12,467 nt of DNA. Origin: Bacteroides sp. Its GTDB lineage: Bacteria > Bacteroidota > Bacteroidia > Bacteroidales > SM23-62. The notes beneath the pieces are model-generated. The model was not told the DNA's origin. It saw only the letters and a program-made list of their open reading frames with translations, and made no database searches. Location: NCBI GenBank assembly GCA_030589965.1, contig JAUUZM010000048.1:1-12467 (forward strand). The letters run 5' to 3'. The translations under genes were made by a program, and so were the position numbers. Position 1 is the stretch's first letter. Each line of letters opens with the position of its first letter. Positions 8,307 through 12,467 of this stretch are shown here, one piece after another.

Positions 8307-9818
8307 TTAATGCGCATGAGAATGACCGGGCAGGGAATTGGACATTGAAGCTGCCTTCAGAAGCATCCCCCCTTTTGTAACAACTCTTTCCCCATGGTTT
8401 AATCCACTGATAATGCGATAATTATTGCCATCAAATTCCCCAGGTTTAATGATTCGTTTCTGATATGTCTCCCCGGACGTCTGTACATAAACATAATAAC
8501 TCCCCTGTTCTTCCATGACAGCGGATAACGGGACCAGGATACAGTTGTCGAGATTGCTGGTTTTCAGGTAGAATTCTGCGTAAGCTCCTTCCAGCAACTC
8601 ACCGTTGTTATGAGCTTCAAAATAAACCGGAAGGTAGTGGTTGTTATGGTGAACAGAAGATCCGATGGCGATCAATTCTCCGTCAATATCTTTGATGTCT
8701 ATAACATCATCCTGATATGAGGTCCGGATGTTGGCAGACACCACCTTGCTTATCCTGGGAAAATATTGCTGGGGAACGTCTGCACGTAGCAATAATCTTT
8801 TGTCGGAGGACATGATGGCAATTTTTTCACCCTCTTTTACATATTCACCCTGGGAAACATCAATTTCATGAATATGTCCGGTGAGCGGAGCAATGACCTT
8901 AAAACCATCTCCTGTAAATGATTGCTTTAGATTATAATAGTGTATACTGTCCCTGATATAGCCTGATCGGGTATCAATGAACTGTTTTTCAGAAATGGCA
9001 TTCTCGGCAAACAGTTTCTTATGTCGTTGGAAATCACTCCGGCTTTTAAGGAAACTCGCTTCGGCCTCGGCATAAATGACTGTAATATTTTCACCGGCGA
9101 GATCCTGACCTTCTATTCGCATCAATTCCTCTCCGCGCCTGACATGCCCACCAGCCACCAGATTCTTTTTGCTATAGTTAACGATACCGGATGCCCTGGC
9201 ATGGATCATATGCTTTTCTCCCGGCATGGCCAGGATTACTCCACCTGTCTTAATTATTTCAGAGAATGTTGAGGGGATTAATTTTTCAACGGCGAAATCA
9301 GACTTCCAGGACTGTTCCTTAGTAAACTGTATACCTTCGGGAATATCATCTTCGTGCTCACCTGCATGAGTAAGGGTGTCCCCATGATCATGATCCACCA
9401 CATTACCGGATTCAAAAACAGATTTGTCCTTGATGTTGCCATCGAAATATTCGAAAACAATTCTGCAATTACCTGGTTTATCGGGCCTGACAAGGACTCT
9501 CCATATCCCTGGGGATTCCGGACTTTCCGCAAGACCTGTGGATTGGCTGTCTCCATAGTCAAGGCTTACTCTGACACTCCCCTCAGGATAGGGTTTATAG
9601 GAACTAAGCTTTGTGAGATGAACCAGGAATGCTTCTTTATGTCCGGCCATCAGTTCGGGGTATTCAATATAAAATTCGGATGAGTCAGAGAACAGAGTTA
9701 AAAGCTCGACTTTTTCTGAATGATCATGTCCGTGTCCGCCGCTACCTGAATCAGTTTGGTTACGCCCGCAGGCATACATCAGCGGCAGAATGATTAATAG
9801 GATTAAGGTTTTCCTCAT
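8307..9818 (-). CDS. RND periplasmic adaptor lipoprotein (CusB/CzcB-like), His-rich
   Basis: The 503-residue membrane-fusion protein links pump and outer-membrane channel. It has a lipoprotein signal ending MYAC (Cys17; a slightly atypical lipobox). An N-terminal beta-rich domain (about 38-140) follows, then the adaptor core: barrel and lipoyl halves (RASGIVNYSKKNLVAGGHVRRGEELMRI, 208-235; VIAPLTGHIHEIDVSQGEYVKEGEKIAI, 308-335), a coiled-coil hairpin between them (about 245-300) and a C-terminal proximal domain ending NHGERVVTKGGMLLKAA. Three histidine clusters stand out: HGHDH (29-33), DHDHGDTLTHAGEH (142-155) and HSHAH (499-503). The added N-terminal domain and His clusters resemble CzcB-type adaptors more than E. 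coli CusB. The gene leads the pump gene by 12 bp and has a hairpin just before its start. Confidence 0.92.
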   Translation of the reverse strand: MRKTLILLIILPLMYACGRNQTDSGSGGHGHDHSEKVELLTLFSDSSEFYIEYPELMAGHKEAFLVHLTKLSSYKPYPEGSVRVSLDYGDSQSTGLAESPESPGIWRVLVRPDKPGNCRIVFEYFDGNIKDKSVFESGNVVDHDHGDTLTHAGEHEDDIPEGIQFTKEQSWKSDFAVEKLIPSTFSEIIKTGGVILAMPGEKHMIHARASGIVNYSKKNLVAGGHVRRGEELMRIEGQDLAGENITVIYAEAEASFLKSRSDFQRHKKLFAENAISEKQFIDTRSGYIRDSIHYYNLKQSFTGDGFKVIAPLTGHIHEIDVSQGEYVKEGEKIAIMSSDKRLLLRADVPQQYFPRISKVVSANIRTSYQDDVIDIKDIDGELIAIGSSVHHNNHYLPVYFEAHNNGELLEGAYAEFYLKTSNLDNCILVPLSAVMEEQGSYYVYVQTSGETYQKRIIKPGEFDGNNYRIISGLNHGERVVTKGGMLLKAASMSNSLPGHSHAH

Positions 9819-9833
9819 TGGTATTTGATTTGT

Positions 9834-9852
9834 TCCGGGAGGAGGTCCCGGA
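9834..9852. repeat. Perfect inverted repeat just upstream of the adaptor gene
   Basis: TCCGGGA (9834-9840) and TCCCGGA (9846-9852) form a perfect 7-bp stem with a GGAGG loop on the + strand (CCTCC on the operon strand). It ends 15 nt before the adaptor start codon, within the expected leader. No U-tract follows on the minus strand, so it is more likely an operator or a leader hairpin than a terminator. The TTCCGGGA half also occurs at 3273-3280 ahead of the TonB receptor gene. Confidence 0.45.
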
Positions 9853-9986
9853 TTTTAAATGAATGAAATAATTAATTGAGATTCCTGAGTAGGCGAAGGC
9901 CTGGCTTCACATTCCATCAAACACTTCTTTCAATAGAGAATCCCATTATGGAATTAACTGAAGAATGTTGGTTCAGGAAAAAGGTG

Positions 9987-10409
9987 TCAGGAAATAGCAG
10001 GAGGTGCCCGAAGGCCGGATGATTCCCCCAGGAAACCCGAAAATTCGGGAGGAGGACCGGCGGAGAAGCCAAAAAATACTTCCCGCGGAAGCGGTTCATC
10101 TCTGAAAATAAGGGCGATTAAGCAAACGCTTGAGATATCTGTAAACAGCTTTTTATCAATCTGTTTTTCAAAGCGCACTAAAAATTCAAGCCCGTTAAAT
10201 GCATGACAGTGTTCAGCAGAGTCTTCTGACTTGCATTCCTGCGCCGGGGAATGATCACAGGCATCATGCTGCTCGGATGTAATAGCTTGCTCGCATCCGG
10301 ATTGGGAATTCAAAACGCCTGAATGATGATGGTGGGGAACGATATTATGTCCCGTAATCACCATGATCAGGCATCCCAGAAGCATTGATATAACTGGCTT
10401 TACTTTCAT
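9987..10409 (-). CDS. Small secreted His/Cys-rich protein (DUF6769-like)
   Basis: This 140-residue protein has an N-terminal hydrophobic segment (about 6-20) followed at once by VPHHHHSG (24-31). A Cys/His-rich stretch follows (GCEQ, HDACDHS, ECKSEDSAEHCHAF, about 38-71), then a second apolar segment (about 90-103), an AGPPPEF motif (117-123) and the ending GLRAPPAIS. The layout of an N-terminal signal, HHHH, Cys/His cluster and terminal GLRAPP matches what I recall of DUF6769, a Bacteroidota family found near metal transporters; this is from memory, not a search. Function is not established; an envelope metal-binding role is inferred from composition and neighbours. It is the first gene of the minus-strand run, 168 bp ahead of the adaptor gene. 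A TATATTTG element ends 8 nt before the ATG, so the leader would be extremely short; Met9 is an alternative start. Confidence 0.72.
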   Translation of the reverse strand: MKVKPVISMLLGCLIMVITGHNIVPHHHHSGVLNSQSGCEQAITSEQHDACDHSPAQECKSEDSAEHCHAFNGLEFLVRFEKQIDKKLFTDISSVCLIALIFRDEPLPREVFFGFSAGPPPEFSGFLGESSGLRAPPAIS

Positions 10410-10417
10410 TTAGACCG

Positions 10418-10425
10418 CAAATATA
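10418..10425 (-). promoter_or_regulatory. TAnnTTTG -7 element for the His/Cys-rich gene and metal operon
   Basis: The minus strand reads TATATTTG, an exact match to the Bacteroidota -7 consensus TAnnTTTG. It ends 8 nt before the ATG at 10409. A partial -33 match (GTTTAA, around 10444-10449) lies near the expected spacing. Transcription would begin only a few bases ahead of the start codon. Confidence 0.55.
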
Positions 10426-10459
10426 GCAATTTATCTAAATACTTAAACGGAATATGTTG

Positions 10460-10467
10460 TAGATTTG
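10460..10467 (+). promoter_or_regulatory. TAnnTTTG -7 element for the CDF transporter gene
   Basis: TAGATTTG is an exact match to the -7 consensus TAnnTTTG, ending 20 nt before the ATG at 10488. No clear TTTG is visible at the -33 position. It is back to back with the divergent element at 10418-10425, and the two promoters would share the 34 bp between them. Confidence 0.5.
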
Positions 10468-10487
10468 TTTCCCTGAAACCTCTCAGA

Positions 10488-11405
10488 ATGGAACATAATC
10501 CTCAGGCAATCATCAGAGCTTCATGGACAGGAGTCATTGGTAATGCCCTTCTTTCCCTGCTCAAGATTATATTTGGCATTCTTTCCGGCAGTCTTGCCGT
10601 AATTGCAGACGGGATTGATTCGGCAAGTGATATACTTACCTCCCTGATCACCTTGTTTGCGGCCCGAATCATGAAAAGACCCCCGGATGTCAAGTATCCT
10701 TATGGCTACCTCAAGGCTGATACCATTGCCACCAAGGCACTGGCTTTTGTAATCCTTTTTGCAGGTGCTCAGCTGGCCATAAGTACGGTCCGGCATCTTT
10801 TGCAGGGAGTCGAAAGGGAATTGCCGGGCATGGCTGCAGTTTATGTAACCCTGGTTTCCATTGCCGGGAAATTTCTTCTGGCAAGACAGCAGATCCGGAT
10901 GGGGAAAAAGACCAATAGTGAGATGCTGAAAGCCAACGCCCGGAATATGCAGAACGATGTGCTAATTTCTATTTCGGTGCTGGTCGGACTGGCATTTACC
11001 TATCTGTTGAAATTACCCATTCTGGACTCAGTTACCGCTTTATTTGTGTCAGTCTGGATACTGAAAGTAGGATTTGAGATTTTTATGCAGACTAATCGTG
11101 ACCTCATGGACGCCAATACTGAACCAGAACTGTACGGGAAGGTATTTACTGCTGTAGAAAGGGTTGATGGGGCATCCAATCCTCACAGGCTGAGGATACG
11201 AAAAATCGGAAATTATCTAATGATAGTTCTTGATATCGAGGTGGATGGGGCAATTTCAACCCTGGATGCACATAAGGTTTGTGTCAGTGTTGAAGAGAGC
11301 ATCCGGATGGATATTGAAAATGTATTTGACATTATGATACATATTGAACCTGCTGGATTTAAACACAAGGAGGAAGTTTACGGGGTAAATCCAAGAGATC
11401 TTTAA
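10488..11405 (+). CDS. Cation diffusion facilitator (CDF) family transporter
   Basis: The 305-residue inner-membrane proton/metal antiporter exports divalent metal ions from the cytoplasm. Six TM helices cover about residues 12-200, followed by a cytoplasmic ferredoxin-like domain (about 210-290). TM2 has DSASD (Asp44, Asp48), equal to the E. coli YiiP DxxxD site. TM5 reads ANARNMQNDVLIS, so Asn153 takes the place of the usual histidine of HxxxD while Asp157 is kept. In the C-terminal domain His233, His262 and His285 line up with YiiP ligands, while Asp249 and Glu287 replace His and Asp. I recall this NMQND variant from a bacterial and archaeal CDF subgroup, so it is probably not a damaged site; metal preference may differ from Zn. 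The next gene follows 14 bp downstream, so they are likely cotranscribed. Confidence 0.92.
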   Translation: MEHNPQAIIRASWTGVIGNALLSLLKIIFGILSGSLAVIADGIDSASDILTSLITLFAARIMKRPPDVKYPYGYLKADTIATKALAFVILFAGAQLAISTVRHLLQGVERELPGMAAVYVTLVSIAGKFLLARQQIRMGKKTNSEMLKANARNMQNDVLISISVLVGLAFTYLLKLPILDSVTALFVSVWILKVGFEIFMQTNRDLMDANTEPELYGKVFTAVERVDGASNPHRLRIRKIGNYLMIVLDIEVDGAISTLDAHKVCVSVEESIRMDIENVFDIMIHIEPAGFKHKEEVYGVNPRDL

Positions 11406-11408
11406 TTT

Positions 11409-11442
11409 TTTACCTGACCATGAGTATTTACCTGACCACGAG
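11409..11442 (+). repeat. Near-perfect 16-bp direct repeat spanning the start codon
   Basis: TTTACCTGACCATGAG (11409-11424) recurs as TTTACCTGACCACGAG (11427-11442), 15 of 16 bases identical and offset by 18 bp, exactly six codons. The first copy contains the ATG start of the outer-membrane protein gene; in the second copy the same position is ACG. It looks like a recent small in-frame tandem duplication. Confidence 0.85.
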
Positions 11443-12232
11443 AAAAGTTGCATTACTGATAATTGCTTTGATAGGTTTTGTACAGCTTCATGCCCAGGAT
11501 GAATTAGCCCAGGAAGAACCACCCCTTGTGACTGACCGGCCTGACCAGACAGAGTCCGCCCTTGTAATCCCTGCCTGGCGTCTTCAGATTGAGACAGGAT
11601 TGTCAAAAGAATGGGTTAGCAGCGGGACAGATTCCTACGATGAAAAAACCCGGTTTGGAACAACGCTTCTTCGTTATGGGCTGTTTGATTTTATGGAATT
11701 CAGGCTGGGGTCCGATATGTTAAGTAACCGTCAGAAATTGCCGGCCGGGGTTCCCCGGGATGATTTTGGAGTAAGTCCCATTGGGTTCGGATTTAAATTT
11801 GCTCTTGTAAAAGAGAAAGGGCTTATTCCAGAAATCGCATTGATCACAAGCTGGCAGATACCAAATACAGGTAATATGGCTTATTCTTCGGATAAATGGC
11901 AGCATTCTTTTGTATTTGCCTTTGCTCATACATTGAGTGAGCGCTGGGGATTGGGATACAACCTGGGTTATGAATTTGAAGGAAGTTTTGACGTTTCGGC
12001 ATTTAAGTATACCCTTGCCGGGGGATACTCCATAGCAGAAAGATGGGGAGCATATATTGAGCTCTATGGCAGCAAGGTAAGTACTATTCCCTGGGACCTC
12101 CGAAGCGATGCAGGAATTACATTTTTACTCTTCCCGAATTTTCAGCTTGATTTTTCTGGTGGAGTTGGCCTGACGGAAATCTCACATGCTGGTTTCATCA
12201 GTGCAGGTTTGAGCTGGCGTATCCCCAGGTAG
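11420..12232 (+). CDS. Outer-membrane transporter-like beta-barrel (MetA-pathway/Phenol_MetA_deg type)
   Basis: This 270-residue protein has a signal peptide (about 8-25, KVALLIIALIGFVQLHAQ), then PPLVTDRPDQTESALVIPAWRLQIETGLS, a signature I associate with proteins annotated simply as transporter (Pfam Phenol_MetA_deg). The rest is alternating aromatic and polar beta strands (FMEFRLGSDM, IGFGFKFAL, LGYNLGYEFEG, FISAGLSWRIPR) that end in Arg rather than the usual aromatic. An outer-membrane barrel is inferred; the substrate is unknown, and despite the family name there is no sign of phenol metabolism here. It starts 14 bp after the CDF gene and is probably cotranscribed, so a metal-related role is possible. 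The first seven residues come from a duplicated start region. Without the duplication the protein would begin near residue 7 as MRKVALL, a more typical signal peptide. Confidence 0.75.
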   Translation: MSIYLTTRKVALLIIALIGFVQLHAQDELAQEEPPLVTDRPDQTESALVIPAWRLQIETGLSKEWVSSGTDSYDEKTRFGTTLLRYGLFDFMEFRLGSDMLSNRQKLPAGVPRDDFGVSPIGFGFKFALVKEKGLIPEIALITSWQIPNTGNMAYSSDKWQHSFVFAFAHTLSERWGLGYNLGYEFEGSFDVSAFKYTLAGGYSIAERWGAYIELYGSKVSTIPWDLRSDAGITFLLFPNFQLDFSGGVGLTEISHAGFISAGLSWRIPR

Positions 12233-12360
12233 TCTGCTGCACATAAATATCTTCCCCAAATGGGTATTAGTGGAATTTTATAACATTTTTATTAAATTTT
12301 GTAACATTAGATCCGTGAAAAACCGGAGTTTTGTAGCATAATTTAGAAACCTTATTTATT
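12233..12360 (+). promoter_or_regulatory. AT-rich intergenic leader before the PqqD-like gene
   Basis: This 128-bp gap becomes strongly AT-rich from about 12270. Near-matches to TAnnTTTG occur at 12294-12301 (AAATTTTG), 12326-12333 (GAGTTTTG) and 12339-12346 (TAATTTAG); none has a convincing partner at -33. A promoter for the gene at 12361 is likely here but cannot be placed. No clear terminator for the upstream gene is visible. Confidence 0.3.
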
Positions 12361-12467
12361 ATGCAAATAAAAAAGAACATCGCCGTAAGTGAAACCGGGT
12401 TTGTATTTGATCCGACCAGCGGAGAATCGTATTCCATAAATAAAGTGGGACAAGAGATAATGGCCAT
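12361..12467 (+). CDS. PqqD-like peptide-binding (RRE) protein, N-terminal part
   Basis: Thirty-five codons are visible before the window ends. The pattern KKNIAVSETGFVFDPTSGE followed by SYSINKVGQEIM matches the start of small PqqD-family proteins of about 80-95 residues: two beta strands, a turn with D/N-P-x-x-G, then a strand and helix with N-x-x-G-x-x-I. Such domains bind precursor peptides (RiPP recognition elements), and in Bacteroidota free-standing copies are also common beside ATP-grasp or HPr-kinase-like genes. Partner genes would lie to the right, out of view. The ATG follows an A/T-rich stretch (CTTATTTATT), normal for the phylum. Nothing links it to the metal genes. The family call rests on a short fragment. 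Confidence 0.65.
   Translation, partial: MQIKKNIAVSETGFVFDPTSGESYSINKVGQEIMA

Noticed and set aside
9859..9879. Tiny + strand frame after the GGAGG loop (ATG to TGA, six codons)
   Set aside because: The GGAGG resembles a Shine-Dalgarno site, but there is no + strand promoter or downstream gene, and the hairpin is better explained as part of the opposite-strand leader.
9917..10099. Short minus-strand frame overlapping the end of the His/Cys-rich protein gene
   Set aside because: It overlaps the recognised frame out of register, has no family features, and no start context sets it apart.
12253..12264. CCCCAAATGGG hairpin as terminator for the outer-membrane protein gene
   Set aside because: The stem is only three or four base pairs and no U-tract follows directly.
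12267..12467. Minus-strand open frame at the right edge
   Set aside because: It is antisense to the PqqD-like start, which has a recognisable motif pattern; the antisense product does not.

Overview
The window reads as chromosomal DNA from a member of the Bacteroidota. I infer this from the TonB-dependent receptor with an N-terminal carboxypeptidase-like domain, the weak Shine-Dalgarno signals, the TAnnTTTG-type promoter elements, and two small secreted Cys/His-rich proteins of kinds I know mainly from that phylum. The genus cannot be fixed from the sequence; a Bacteroidales or Marinilabiliales relative is a guess.

Layout. Positions 1-463 hold the 3' end of a phosphoglycerate mutase gene (gpmA, + strand). 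A bidirectional hairpin terminator at 531-570 separates it from a run of seven genes on the - strand. In transcription order, right to left, these are: a His/Cys-rich secreted protein (10409-9987), an RND periplasmic adaptor lipoprotein (9818-8307), a heavy-metal RND pump (8294-5202), a TolC-like outer-membrane factor (5205-3973, 4-bp overlap with the pump), a second secreted Cys-rich protein (3841-3314), a TonB-dependent receptor (3240-1021), and a secreted HMA-domain metal-binding protein (932-579). Divergent from these, on the + strand, are a cation diffusion facilitator transporter (10488-11405) and an outer-membrane transporter-like beta-barrel protein (11420-12232). At the right edge a new + strand gene begins at 12361 and looks like a PqqD-type peptide-binding protein. 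It is cut off by the end of the window.

How it fits together. The core is a Cus/Czc-type tripartite efflux machine that carries metal from the periplasm or inner membrane across the outer membrane. A CDF exporter faces it and could move metal from cytoplasm to periplasm. Around the core sit four secreted or surface proteins that could bind or move metal: the HMA protein, two His/Cys-rich proteins and a TonB receptor. The mix of a surface importer-type receptor with an efflux pump suggests envelope metal handling in general rather than simple detoxification, but this is inference. The metal is not settled. The pump's TM4 motif resembles CusA in lacking the first CzcA aspartate, yet it carries two extra acidic residues and appears to lack CusA's methionine triad. 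No transcriptional regulator is encoded in the window. The two gene sets diverge from a 78-bp gap with back-to-back TAnnTTTG elements, which suggests joint control.

No tRNA, rRNA, CRISPR array, insertion sequence or integrase was seen. After annotation no gene-free stretch exceeds 170 bases.
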